A DNA stretch of 64,000 nucleotides from Pteria penguin (taxonomy: Eukaryota; Mollusca; Bivalvia; Pterioida; Pteriidae). The stretch covers positions 36,183,585 to 36,247,584 of the forward strand of contig CM068580.1 of assembly GCA_035048485.1 (NCBI GenBank), in the 5' to 3' direction. Shown in pieces: positions 32,701 to 47,700 of the stretch. Under the pieces are notes generated by a model. It did no database searches, was not told the DNA's origin, and saw only the letters and a list, made by a program, of their open reading frames with translations. The translations under genes were made by a program, and so were the position numbers. Within the stretch, counting starts at the first letter, position 1; every line of letters starts with the position of its first letter.

Positions 32701-35700
32701 CATACGGCTCCTTGAAAATTTCTCTGAATTTCAAGCCCTGAATGACAATCTCAATCAAAGATTTGTAGTCCTTGATGAAGATTGCGGAGTTATGAAAGTG
32801 GCAAAATTTTTATATAAGGCTGGGAATTTTTTTGCATAAGAAAATGTTTATAGCTTACTTTTCTCTTATCCTTTTGTAAAAACATTTTCCAAATCCATTG
32901 TTGTAAATGACAATAAACATTGATATTTACCTGTTTAGAACACAAATCCTGAAACTGTTTCTTGTCATCTTCTGTGATTTCATACTCTTCATCATCGTTT
33001 TCAGTCCATCCCATCTCTTTTAACAACCTTTAAGAAATTATCTAAATACATGTACCAAATTTACAATATCTGAAGATGCTGTGGCATCAAGATGATTTCA
33101 CTAAAACAGTGCAGATTTGTCTCTTGTCTTATGCCACATCAAGCATGCCTGGTGCACGGCATCATAATTTTTATCTACATTCCCAAAATTCAGAGGGATT
33201 TTTCACATGCCAACAACATATGCCCTAGTATAAGTTCTTAGAGAGGGAAACAGAAAGATCAGGTTCAAAAAAAAAAACTTTAACCAAGCCCAGATCAAAC
33301 CAGTAGCTACTTCTCTTAGATGGTAACCCAATCTTTAGCTGGTACATAGACACCCCTTCTTACCTCAGGACCTGATTACTGATCAATCTCTGACATAACA
33401 CAAGTTATAATATCATTAAATCTTCCTTTTATTACTTAAGATGCAGAAGATTTGAGAAATTGTGAATCAGAAGTCTATATTTAAATTACAGACCTGTGTA
33501 GAGACTGTAGCTCTAATGGTCTTTAGCAGGCAATGACTAGTACTACACTCAAATGACAATAAGACAAACTTAACAATGACTAGTACTATACTCAAATGAC
33601 AATAAGACAAACTTAACAATGACTAGTACTATACTCAAATGACAATAAGACAAACTTAACATTATTTGTGAACTTACAAAACAATGATAACAATGTCACA
33701 TATTTACAGTGATTTCCCTTTGTTCTATCTATATGATAATCACTTATGTTTAAAGAAGTGTATTGTCGCATACATATAACCAATGCTTCTCCCATTCTTT
33801 TATCAGATGGCTTTAAAACCAATGTGATTGCTCATTAATTGCCCAGAGTGTGAAATATGTGACAAGTTAGTTATTTCATATTGCTCTCATAGTTACTGTA
33901 TTATCAGTGGAATTGTACACTGTCAGTTAAAATCAAAACAAGAAACTGCTACAGAATGTATGGCCGGACTGCAAAGAAAATACCGAAAAAGGCCCACGTC
34001 ACAAGGTAAAAAGTTGAGGTGTCAATTGAAAGCTCTGGTTATAAGGAACCTATGTGTGAAGTATCGAAGCCCTAGCCAAAACTTCAGGTTTTTTTTTTAA
34101 AGTTTTTTTTAAGTCCAAGGTCAAGGTCACTAGGTCAAAAGTCATGGCATAAATTGAAACTCTGGTCATAAGGAACTTCTGAGTGAATAATTATGTTTAT
34201 ACTCAACTCAGTTGCTGAGATTTTGCGTTAATCAGAAACTTAACCAAAATGTTGATGGACAGACACAGTGAATCTATAGACAAGAATTGCTTTGCAATCT
34301 TGCCAAAAACTTTTAGAAGACAATCAATATTAATTTTTACCTTTGTTCAGCCTCTAATGAACTGGACAATAAAGCTTCGTCTGCATTTTCTATGTGTAAA
34401 CTATCAATTCCATTTGACAATTTTTCAAGGCCCTCTCCATAGCCCTGAAATTAATGATGCCATCATGAACAGTTTCAATCAACTATACAATCTATATTTA
34501 GAGTCTATATCTAACTTAAACATACACATATCAGTTTCAATGCCTCTGCCTCTGGTTGTAGGTTTAAAGTATCAGAAGAGAAAGTCATACGGCAATCTTC
34601 TAGATGCACTTACAACTGGATTATGTAGGACATTCACATAGAACTATCAAGATACTTTTCTGTAGCATATGCAGTGTGTGAAACTTAGATTATTGATGGG
34701 ATAGCCCAGGGGGCTATCCCAAATGAAATTCGAATAGCCCCATGAAAATTGGGATAGCCCAGATGTCATTTGTTAGGTATGATTCAACAAACAACATTAC
34801 AAAATTCAAATAAGGATTTAATTCTCATATTCCATTTCAAATTCAATTTCCATTTCTTGCAAGTTTTTACAATTTTCATTGTAATTCTGTTCATCATCTG
34901 TGCTGTCACTGTCACCTTGGCCTTATCAAGGTCACATAACTATGTATAATCTTTAAAAGATTTTGCAAATGCATGTGCATTTCAAACACGCAATGACAAT
35001 CTAGAGTAGTTTGCTTCATTTAACTGTCGCAAGGCTTTAGCAGCCTCAGATTGTGCAACGATTTTCAAGTTCAATTTTGCCTTAGACGCATCTGCATGCA
35101 TAGATGAAGTTTCATGCTTTTTAATGGAAACCAAACTAAAATTCGAATATCCAGTAAGCCAAACTTGGTTACCAGGATGTAAATAGCCTGATCGTTCACC
35201 CCAAAACTCTATACATATAGTACAAGACATTTTTGTATTCTCAAATTTCAGCCAGTCACATCCGATTTTCCAATGCGATTTGAATTCACGCACTCTAACC
35301 TCTTTTTCATACTTTTTTTCACTTTTCTATTTTTCTTCTTCCGTTGTTGCTTTACGTTTCGATTTCATGGAGGGCCTTGCTCCCTCAAAATATTTCAAAG
35401 GTAACATGAGCGCTACTTGATACGATGTAAATTGTGCGATGTTATTCATACGCTTACCTTTATTATTGACACAGCATGCTTTAAAAAAACGTTTGAGTGA
35501 TACAGAAAGCTGTCTCATTCAAACGTTTTCGCGAAATATGCTGCGTCAAGTACAAAGACAAGCCTATGAATGAAATGGCATTGAAAAACGGGATAGCCCA
35601 GTCAGACACGGTCAATTCGATCTGGGATAGCCCAACGAGTTTTGGGATAGCCACGGGCGGCGGGCTACAGCTAATCTCGCACACTGAGCATATGGCAATC

Positions 35701-38700
35701 ATTAATACAACCTCATAAATTTCAAATACCTATTTATATCAAAGGCATAAAAGAGTGAAAATTATCAAAACATATCTACCGATTCAATTTGTTTCAGAAA
35801 CCAGTATGTCCTACAACTCACCTTTCCATGCTGCTGGGAGTTATCATTAGTTGTTGAGCTGTTTTCTCTCCTTAATGCACGAAGAAACTCACTCTTCTTG
35901 TCCCCCAGATTGCGAGGTTGGGTTACAAAGCGAGTGTTCAGAATTTCCATGGGAGGTGTAGGTGATTGTCTGGAACCCTGATAATACAGAGACAAGTAGT
36001 AATAACCATTAACATGTGTATTATGTGCCAGGTAATATACAGAGACAAGTAGTAATAACCATTAACATGTGTATTATGTGCCAGGTAATATACAGAGACA
36101 AGTAGTAATAACCATTAACATGTGTATTATGTGCCAGGTAATATACAGAGACAAGAAGTAATAAGCATTAACATGTTAATTATGTGCCTCTTCAGTGCTT
36201 TTATTTTCCTCAGCTCTGGTCCATTATAAGGATCCTTCCCAATGGAAATTCCATTGATTTTTTTTAACAAAATTTGTCTGAATTTTTCCAAAATATTGAT
36301 ATTTTAGCATTAGGCAAATGGGACAAAAAATTTCCCAAATGGAAAGTTACAGGCATCTTTGAAAAAATTTAAGAAAACTGCTCTTGTTATGTTATAATAC
36401 TTGACAGAATACCTTATGTTAATATACACAATTATCTAAGTTTGTTTATTTTTTTGTAATGCCAAGATCATACATTTGTATTACTTATATAGCAATAGCA
36501 TCTGTCAGCACAAAAATTCTAACTTGTGCAACACTCCCACTCGAAGCAATGAGTAACCTATTGAATATGACATAAAGGTCTTGGATTTTAAGCAATTTCC
36601 ACTGTCACATTCAAAAGACAAAATCTATGAGCCACCTGTGGGACTTGCATACAAAATGTCTTCGTCACGAGTCTCACCCTCTCACACATGAGTTTCAGCA
36701 GCTCTACTTATCTATATTCTATTTACACTGACCATGTATGTAGGAATGCAGGATATGTTGATGCATTTACAAGTTACTGTGCTTAGCTCAATAATTATTA
36801 GAGAATTAAACACTGGAAACAGACATGTACACACAGTCTTCTACTTGTTTTTGTTATCGTTCAATCAGTATGCCAAAGGATTAAAGCTTATTCGTTCTAT
36901 GCACTTTCACTAAAATAAGTGTGATTTCCATGCTCATTTTACTGACTGATATAGAATAATAGATTTAGTAAAAAGACTACATATCAAAGTTACTGATAGG
37001 TTTCCCAGTTATTCACTGGTTTATTTAGACTGTATGTATAGATAAAAAAGTAAAATACAAAAGATGATGTTTTGTCACTGTGGCACTTATAACAATAAGC
37101 CATTATGCACATTCATTACCACTGGAAACAAGAGACCAGATTCCTGGGAGTAAGCATCTCCTGTCTGGCTAATAACATTCACCATGAATGCCATCTATAT
37201 ACAGATCACATAGGAATACTTCACCACTGCATGCAAGGAGTGAATGTGGAGTAACACTAACACGACCCCTTACGGAGTTTAGCCAGATCTTTATCCACAA
37301 TGGGACAAATAGAGAAACGGTATTAAAGATATGGTTTTAATCAGATTCGAACCTGTGACCTCTTGATCCCGAGTCAAGCACCTTATTCACTAGGCCACAC
37401 CGGCTTACATGTATAAGATATTGGTCAAATCCATTATGTGGAACATTTACGAGTTCCATACTGGCCAAATTTATTTCATGAATGTGATAACAACATTTGG
37501 TGGATGCACTGCACAGAAATGTTGACCTAGGCATAAGACCCAACTAAAGCAGTGACAGATATTTTACATGTTTTATGTGCTAATGTTTACCATTAATTCT
37601 TTCCTGTGTCATCATCCAAAGGACAATATACTGAGAAGCTGGTGGTGGTTTTCAAACCCAAAACCTCTCAGCCATTAGCCAAATATAATATCAACTGAAC
37701 TCTGCCAACATAACAATACCATAAAATACACAAGTAACTGATGCAATATCACTGTGTCATCCACAACAACAGATTGAAGCAGACAATAATGGACTCTTGG
37801 AAACCACAGGTGAGACAATGAGCCCAGGAGGAGTAATAAATGTATTAATACCAAACGTATATGAAAAATGCTTTGTACCTCTTTTGACGAAGTCATCCCT
37901 GGAGGGGTCAAAGACTTGTTTGAACTTGAATAACTTCCATTAAACCGAAGATTTTCCTTATTTGGTTTTCTGGTTACTGAACTCTACAATAATAATCTTT
38001 TTTATCTTATAAAGTAACTGGAGGACAGGAGACATTCCTTGGATTTTCACAGATTATATCTAGCTTTCCTACTCAAACTTTCAACATTTCAATAACATTA
38101 CCATATTTACTCCAATATAATAGACACTTTTTTCACCAATTGGACCCCTCATTTTCTTATATATAGGGTTAGAAATCTGAAACTTGTTTCCAGCGCTTTT
38201 AAGCTTCAGTGGCGGATTTAGAGGGTTGCGTGTGTACGTTAAATTATCTAAAGCTGTCAATCAAACCCACGAGGCGCGAGATATATCTATTGTCTGTATA
38301 CTGTCTGCTTCCCGTAGTAAATGCCCCATGGCGATAACAAGAGTAATGTCTACTGTGTGCCATTCAATGAACAATGATAGAATTCTTGTGCTGTGTTATT
38401 TAGCAATGGTTTCTGATTAGCAGATTGTACAGGTGATATAATGATTTATCCTTAATTGGTTTATCCATAGTTAAGCAACAGATGAAACTACTTGACTGAA
38501 CGGCACGAGCATCGACAGTTTGGATAACACTCATTCATTTATTCTTTATATATTTTGTCTTCACAAACATTTGCAATCTCCGCATAAAGTTCACGTAGTA
38601 TAGTAGACATGCATATTCATTCTAACGAGAGAGAGAAAAATGAAGCGATCGTTTGAGACGAGGGTACTAGTTAAGACATTTGAAGTCTATGCAAGTTTCA

Positions 38701-41700
38701 TTTTAAATGAAATGAAAGAGAGAAAAGCGTTGATATCGCACGATGAATAAAGGCTGGTCGTTCTGTGCCGCTTTTGATAATAATACATGTTATTTGCGCC
38801 ACGCGATTACACTGTAAAAGGTATACTGCAAAGCAAATTCAACTCGCGGGCTTGCTGTTTTAACACGAAATTGACATCTTGTTTTGGATTTTTCCTCTGC
38901 GTATTATACACGGAGTTAGACGTTTTTTCATGATTTTCGAGGTCAATTTTAGGGGTGAGTATTATATTCGAGTAAATAGGGTATTTTGCATTATGCTATT
39001 AATCAGCTTGATTAAACAAAAGATTGTTGATGCATTAACTGAGGGCAAAGGTCCTACAGACCTTACTGGTGCAAAAATTACACAAAAGACTTCATCAAAC
39101 ATGTAGTAACACAATTTTATTGTTTGATCACAAATTTAAAAACCTTTTCAAACTTTATATGAATAAAATCATTGTACACTATATCTATTCAAAAATTATA
39201 ATCTTACACAGTTTCAAATATCAGTAAGATGTTACCTTATTTGGCACAAGAGATTTATAGATGTTAGCTGTAGGACCTCGTTCTCCAAACTTTGTCTGAC
39301 CTCCCTTTCCATGAGGTGGATGTTCTGCAAGTTACATGTAAGTATGTCAGTAGTATGAATTTTATGGGACAACATGGATACTTTAAATAATGATGGGGTA
39401 CATGTCATATTGATTTCAATATGTATTAAACTTGAACTACTGTGTATGTAGGGCTCATACTGCTCCTAGCATTCCTCATATTTTGTACTGTATATACTTG
39501 CCTATAAGTTGAATTTTGGGGAGAAAAATATCGTAGTAGAAATGCACAACCGACTTATAGGCGCGATACTACACGACAGGAAAAATCTGACCTTGATCTG
39601 AAGTAAAACTTTGCTGTTGATGAACAGATAATGTAGACATCACACACCATAGATAGTACATGCGATATTCCCCGATCGCTAAGTACTTTTAAAGACAATT
39701 TTATGACAATTTTCTATACATAAAGTTGTAATATATCAGTGCCTCGTTATTTATTTGATCCAGTCCAATACAAATTACAAACTGATTACCAGTGTAGAAG
39801 TGAAAAGGTAACGAGCCGTAACAAAAGGCAAACAGAACCTTATGGAAAAAGTTTAATGACCTGTGACAAGATAGCCATTGATTAAATAACATAACACAGA
39901 GTCCACTGGTGCCGAGGACGTGGACAACGACATCTATGATGACATTCCTTTGTAGAACTACATATCAAACTGCTGTTTGATGATGACAGTGATGATGGCA
40001 GCGAAAATGAGTTCAAAGGCTGGAATCCCAAATATGCCCGTTAAAACTAAATGGCCATTTTTACAGTCAAAAACTGTCGTTTTAACAACTACTATATTCT
40101 TAGAAAAGAAGCTATATGTAACTGAAACCAATTTAAATGCCCTACTATTGAGTATGTCATTTAAATTCCCCTGTATTGTCTATTACACACTAGTGATACC
40201 GCACAATCATAAGAGTGAAAAGGCTCCCAAGCAATTCATTGAAAGTAATTGAAAAGATGCCATAAGTAAATACAAGCCTTTGTACATTGAAAATTTAGAA
40301 CCGACTTGTTAAGTCGATGACAAATTCCAAAATTTCAAGCCCTAAAAGTACCAGCCGTCTTATAGGCAGAGCGACTTATAGGCGCGTATATACGGTACTA
40401 AAATATGATATGATCTTTAAAATAAGACACATACTATACACCAATTTTGAAAACCACCACTGGCACTTTGTTTTAATGATTTGCAATGAATTTAACAAAA
40501 AAAAAAAAGGCTTTACAGAACATAATATTTAGCAAAATCAGTTGCCTCTGGGAGATATAATTTAGTTGACTTACCCCAAACTCCCCCACCATTCGACATT
40601 TTACTATTCGCTTTGTCTTCTTCACCATTCAATGATGGCTGAAAACAACAACATTATTTGACAATTTGAAAATTTATATAACATACAAGGAACAGCTTTC
40701 AAATATGAAAAAAATTCCTTTGAAATTCAAGCAAAAAGTTTTCTATGTTATGAGGCTATCATGACGTCAAAACTGTGTCAAATAACGAAATATGTGAAAG
40801 CATTAAAATAACAAGAATAAGATGTCAACTTTTAATAATTATTCACCATTAAAATAAAACATTTTTTATGAAAACAATCACGATCTGAAATCTAATTTTT
40901 ATTGTTGAACATTATATCAGCGTTATTTCACTTATAAACAGGTCACCAGTGATCAATAGACTATTTTTGATTTTCATTCTTTTATTATTCAATCTTAAAT
41001 TCGTTAGACTCTTCCTACGTTGCTGCGGGACTAACATTTTGGTTAGCAAAATGATAACTATTCCCGCAGTATAACGTAAGAGACAATCAATTTTGAAGTA
41101 AAAAATTTATTGGAAACGTTATCATTTGCCAACCAAAGTGTGAGTCCCGCAATAACAGCGAAAAGGTCTATTGGAGTTTGCAAGTGATATAAATGGAATT
41201 CTTTAAGATTACTATAAATAACAGGATTACAAGCAAATAATCTACTGGGAAAGCAAAGGCAGGCAAATTTGCACTTTGGCTTGTAATGATTTAAATTCTA
41301 TAATTGAAATATCAATGTCTGTCGTAAAACCCGGCTTTTCATGGTTATATTTATGAATATTCAATGATAATCAAGATTTCAGAAATGGTCCATTGTAAAG
41401 AAATTACCTCCCTTGCGCAAAATTATCTGCAACAAATGCATAAGTGCACTTTCAAGGCATTCAACCCAGGCTTGATAGATAAAGGCAGCTACAGTATGTT
41501 CAAATTTAACGCTTTCAGTTTACTTGTTCACCAAGTCCTTGACAAGGGTTATCATTATGAAGATACAAATCCAATAACAAATCAGACCAGATCTTATAAG
41601 AGATGGAGAAAGAGGATTCTATAGAGGATAATTCATTTTGTCTCTTTGATAATCTCTTTACAATCAAGCCGGTGTGGCCCAGTGGATGTGGTGCTCAGCT

Positions 41701-44700
41701 TGTGACCAAAGGTCCCGGATTCGATTCCTGCAATGGGCATACTGATGTTCTGTTTTCGAATGAGACAGTAAAACCGAGGTTCTGTGTCACGGTAGGCATG
41801 GCACATAAAAGATCCCTCAATGCTACGGGTGGGTCCATTGGCAAGGTAAAAATTTCTATGCGATGCATCAGGCAGATGCCTGATACCACATACTGTACGT
41901 GTACATATATTAGCGCAATCAAATTTTAGTGCAAAATGCTCGAAAGAGGGGTCGGCAGTATTTAAGCGTATTCATGAATTAGCGCATTTGTCATGTTCGA
42001 TTAGCGCAATTTATCCATTAAATCAGCGCATTCAAAACAGTTTTTGGTTAAAAAATAGCGCGTTTAAGTATCTTACTTACGAGGAATTGAAATATATGCC
42101 ACACATGCGATTATCGAATCGGCTGGTATGACACGTTTGCCATTGGACATAATTAACGAGTACATGTACCTGGAGTTGTTAAACCGTTGATTGGCTTGGA
42201 TGACAAGCGTCGGGTCAATTACCTTACTCACAGTATATGCAGTGAATCAAATACAACCTCATTTCATTCATGTTTATCTAATAACCAGAGACATACATAC
42301 ACTTTGTATATGTCTCTGCAATAACCTACCATATCATTGAAAGCAAAACACCTAGTTATAATGATAAGTAATATTTTTTTAAAGAAAGACATATAGAAAA
42401 CAAAATGTCATTCTTACGTTTTACGGATGAAGCCATTGTTTTCATAAGTTGATATAAGATAAATTACTTGTATCGCTGACCGCTCTTTGCCTATAATTAC
42501 GTAATAGACGGTATTGTAGAAGCGATATGCTTAGCGGGGGATTGATTCCTAAACTTCAAACCAAGTTTTTTTTTTAATTCTTGCGTTGGTTTTGTGATAA
42601 TCATATCGACAGTGTCCGGTAATGCAAACATCTTTAATCGATCGTTACTTGTGTCCTCTTTATGCTTTATCAAAATAAATGATGAACTTGTTCCCGATAT
42701 TTATTTGATAGACATAACTATAGAGTTGAAACAGAAGTGCCCATTTAATTCTATCGATCTCATGTACTTTATATTAGCGTAGTCATGAATTAGCGCACTT
42801 TGAACAGCGCTAATTGCGCTAAAATATGAATCCCGCTAAAATAAGTACACGTACAGTACGTGAAGTAATCGTAAAGGGACGTAAAACAATAATCTTTCAA
42901 TCAATCGATCTCTTCACAATCAAGTAAATCTAATACACAATCCACTTACAAACTCTTCCTGAAATATTGGTTTTTCATCTTCATCTGTCTCCTTGCCCTT
43001 GGTTTTCTCATTCTCCTTTTCCTTGCCTTCTTTTGAGTTTGAGCGTCCTTCTTTTTCATAATGACTTCTTTTTGAGCCAGTTCTCTCCCTAGGATAACTA
43101 CTAAAGTACGGGTCACCATGGTGATAATAATCAAAGTTGTAGAGATCATAATAAGGGGGGTAACCACCATTCATCTGAAAAAGTAACAAGAGCACAAGTT
43201 CACCTAATGAAGACTCATCCTGTGCAAAGGCATTTTTACACCATACATTTTTTAAAAATCTATTAATTGGGGACAAAACAAGAAACCGTCAAGGACGGTA
43301 TGACCGGATTGCAAATGCTAAACGCAGAATGTTGACGCCGGCCGGCCGAATTTTGCCAATTTATAGACTCAAATTGCTTTGCATTAACATTAACAATACA
43401 TGTATGCAAGTGGTCACCCTAAAGGCAAAAAACAATGTGTGTTCACTGAAGCGTCAAGGTCAAGGTCGCTAAATTTTTTTATTGGTTGGATAGAACATTC
43501 AAGTATCTACAAACCTACCAACTTTGACATAAGTACCCTTTATGGTATGAAAGAAACCAAGCTAAACGCAAATGCTAAACGCAAAATTTTGACGCCATGC
43601 GGACGGGCAGATTTTGCCAATTCATAGACCAGAATTGCTTTGCAATCCGGTCAAAAATGTCTACTGTTTGATAGTTTTGCACCACTACAGTGATTTCACA
43701 TCACCAGATCAAAACTTAACTACATCCATTAAGTAGTTTCATTGTGATGTCGAAATCTAAATTCATGTTTAACAGACCATTTACATGTATGTACGACACC
43801 AGAATCAAAAAGTGTGCAAAATGGTGCAATGTCAGACATTTGGCAAAAAGTCAATTCTTTTATACTGTGGTAATGCATTTGTCAGATGTACTGCACAGAA
43901 ATTTTAGACATGCAGTGGACCTATCAGAATCAATAAGGGACCTTTTATGTTAAATATTTATCAAGACACAGGATCTCAAATTTTTCTGTCAAAACTGAAA
44001 GACAGGACACCTAAGAACCACACTTAGTAGCTTTCTGATGGAGTTATAATTGATTAAAGAAATGCAAGTTATACTATACAGCATACATTTACTATACCAC
44101 ACAACCTCACTGAATTCTAACTAAAATCTACTTGCTTATTTATAACATCATTTAAGACAACTGACTTTGATTAATGAAGAGTTTTCGGTATATACGTATT
44201 TATTTAACAAAGAATAAGAAAATAATTGGTATGACCCTCAAATACTAATAACTATATATAGAACATGCTGTATTTGTTACCTGTCCATAACGAAGTCCAG
44301 GATGTTGAGGATATTTGTTGTCACGGTTAGGTGGTGATCGGAATATTGTACTTGGGTTAGAGTTATATGGCATCGAATAAGAATTATAGTAATTGTAAGG
44401 TGCATACGGATATCCATAGTAATCATCCTCTACAGGGTGATGTCGGAATTTACCAGGTGCCCCTCCACGCTTGCCTGAAATTATCAAACAGAACTTAAAA
44501 TCTCATCATATAAAGACAATAGAACGAACAAACAAAGGTCAGACTCAAAGGGTCATATTTGAAAGTTCCATGTAATAAAATTCCTGAATCACAGAAAGAT
44601 ATTGTAATCATAAACACTATTTGATATGTAATGAAATTGTATACCTTTTAAACCCCAGGTCTGTCAGGTCAAAATATTAAACCATGAAAACCAAAATGCA

Positions 44701-47700
44701 ACATCTATGTCTTGGTATAAATTGTACACATACAAATCAACAATCATTGAAAAATAAAGTATGAAAGACTCACAAAAAAAAGGACTGATATAGGACTGGT
44801 ATGTCTTAAGCAGAATCTCCATGTATTTAGTAAAAGTTAATAAAATTTATGATTTTCAGGTACAAGAAACTTGCTTGCATAAAGTTTAACCATGATTTTT
44901 TTTTTAAGTATCACAAGATTAAAAGTTATATTTTCTATATTATTTTTCACCCCTGAAACACCTTTCAACCTCAAACAACCTTTGAATATATATCAGTCAG
45001 TCACCAAGTAGTTGCAAAATATTCTACATGAATTTCATAAAAACTACTCCATGGAAAGTTGTTTGAAGTATGCATAGCCTTTTTGACCCAAAAATCACTT
45101 CCTTGAGAATTTTTGGGGGCACTGTGACAAGACTTACTAACCCTATTAATAGTTTTCTAGTACTAAATGATTATCATGATCACAGCAGTATGTATGGCAT
45201 GGCTCTCAGTATTGCATCATAATAGTAGTATTATGTAAAGGGTCTTAGCATCAGTGGCATCTACATTAAAGCTTTCAGTACCTCTCACCATCATAGTAGT
45301 ACTCATAAACTAGGTATGTCATAGCTCTTAGTACCAGTTGTATTATTACCGCTTTTAGTATTTTTTTTATCATGAAAGTAGTATATATACATATCATGAA
45401 AGAAGTCATATCTGTCATGGCTCTTAATACCAGAAGTACTAATTAAAGCTTTTAGCATTATTCATTATCATAGTACAATATAGTATTTTTGTCTGGACAT
45501 TTAACAATTCATATTTATACATGTATCATGGCCCTTAGTATATTTTTTCTCTCTCTTTATTACAGAAGTATTTATTATTTTTACGCCAAGGCCTTTGGTA
45601 TATTTTGTACAGAAAACAATGATATTACAGCAGTGAATATGAAATTGTGAAACATTTTACAGACATTCAGTCCGGTAAACTTGGGCAAATCACCAGACGG
45701 TAGCAACTTTTACCAGCCCGGAAACAGAATATACATTTTTAGAAAGATGGTCACAAAAATCATACAATGAGTGCTCACTTTAATTATCATTGGTATATTG
45801 TGAATCTCTGGCAAGTAAAAACATATCTCTCCAGGTGTCTTCTTCTTTAACGAAATCAATATAATAATCATCACTGTCAACGTGTTTTCCCCTTGTAAAT
45901 GAAAGGGCCTTTAAATCTTTTGTTTCTCTTTTAGCTTTTGTTCATCTTCACTTGACAGTCGGTCCGGAAATCTAAGGTTAATTATGGGACTGACAGTATT
46001 ATTACCGGACTTGTCCAACAGTCCAACGATATTTTATATTCACTGTCACAGTACTGTAGCAATGATAAAAAACCTGAGCTTTTGGTATCAGTAGTTTTTA
46101 TCTGTATCAAATATTATGGCTCCTACAGAATATTACTCACCATCATAGTAATTTTCAAATGAATGTTGTCGGTGAAGTCTTGCGTAGTCTGCTCCATGAC
46201 GACCATAGTAATCATCTTTATAAGGTCGAGGTCGAGATTTATCATCAAGCTGCTTAGGTCCAGATGGCTTCTGTCAAATTCAATATGTATATTTTAGAAA
46301 GTTCAGAAACAAACCAGACTCAATTTTCAGAGGACTTCATGAAGGAATCACTTAAAGGTACCAAAGGCAAACAATTAGCATACATCACTTTTATTGTCTT
46401 AGTTAGTTATCATACATTTTCCTTATATAACATACTCCAAAACTGTATCACATAGATGGCCAGTATAATTCTTAAACTGCATATTGTTATTTGGGTGGAA
46501 AGTAATTAAAATTTATGGTATGTGTCCTCCTTCAATACAATTCCTATTTACATTCATAGAAAACCCTGAAATACTGTTATCATTTCCGTGTATTTTGACA
46601 TGTGCATGTCATCCACAGGGCAGGACACCAGCATGTCATGAGCAGGGTTCAGTCAAAAAGACTGACTTTACCGTTTACGTCAAGCAATAGGGGTGTGACG
46701 ATTCAGTAAATAACCGCTGTACCATGGCACAGAGACCTTCGATTCGATTTTCGGTTCACGATTCCCGATTTCAGTTTGGTTCCATTCAAAAATTAGAAAT
46801 TTAAGAGGTCATTCTAATTTCTATTTAACCAAAAATTGCGCTATAAACGTAAAACATGACTTCAAAACTTTCACATATAAACATCGTAATTATCACTACA
46901 AGAAACGTAAACCTTATCATGGAACATAAATGTTGTAATTTGACATTAACATGATGGGTGTATCGTCTACTGTACATACAATAATTCAGCACCGTATTTG
47001 TATGGCATCCTGTTGGGTGTTTAGTGATACCAGTAAACAATTACAAATGTTGACAGTAGGCAAGCGGAGCTCGCGATCTAAAGTGTGGGAATATTTCACC
47101 TCAAAAGCTGACCAAAATGGTCTACAGATAACTAACTTTACATTAAAAATGAATATTGAATTATATGAATTCTCATTCATGATTTCATACCTCTGATCTA
47201 TTCAGTGTTAAGTTGTTAACAAACTTCATTATTTTCATGAGCTAGTAAGTCAATTATCACTAATCAGTGATTTGTAATTTTTGTTATTTATCATAAAGAC
47301 ATACACATTGTCATCTGTCTTTATAGTAGACCTGGAATAGAATCTAAGCATAATATACTGAGTTAAAATGGCATTAGTTACAACACTAGATCTATGCATG
47401 AAACAATTATGTTGATTTTATATTCTCATCACTTTGTAACCGAACAGAAAAAATCGAAAACCAAACCTTAAAAACCATCACCGAACTGAAAAATTCCTGA
47501 ACCGTCCCACCCCTATCAAGCAAGGTACAATACAATGAATGAGATCAATTGGATTTATGTTGGAGATATTCTCAAAGTCAGCATGACGTCATGCTATTAT
47601 CTAACTGAAGATAATTCCTGAAACATTCCAAGGATGACCTGGGGGATAAACTTGGCATTTATCATAGACTGTAATGCAAATCTGCTGAATTATTTTGTAA

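Larger units (their letters stand above)
34690..35680 (-). mobile_element. Degenerate hAT-like element region bounded by GGGATAGCCC motifs
   Basis: Both sides carry GGCTATCCCAAA / TTTGGGATAGCC in inverted orientation (34704-34726 and 35637-35652), with further GGGATAGCCCA copies. Inside lies the transposase-like fragment described next. No 8-bp target duplication could be found, so the exact ends are uncertain. Confidence 0.55.

Noticed and set aside
35497..35718. Plus-strand ORF starting MIQKAVSFKRF as a separate gene
   Set aside because: It is the inverted duplicate of the start of the minus-strand hAT-like fragment; similarity ends after about 30 codons.
33531..36190. CRISPR-like arrays (43-bp and 53-bp direct repeats)
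   Set aside because: Units are contiguous without unique spacers and lie in introns of an animal gene; ordinary minisatellites.
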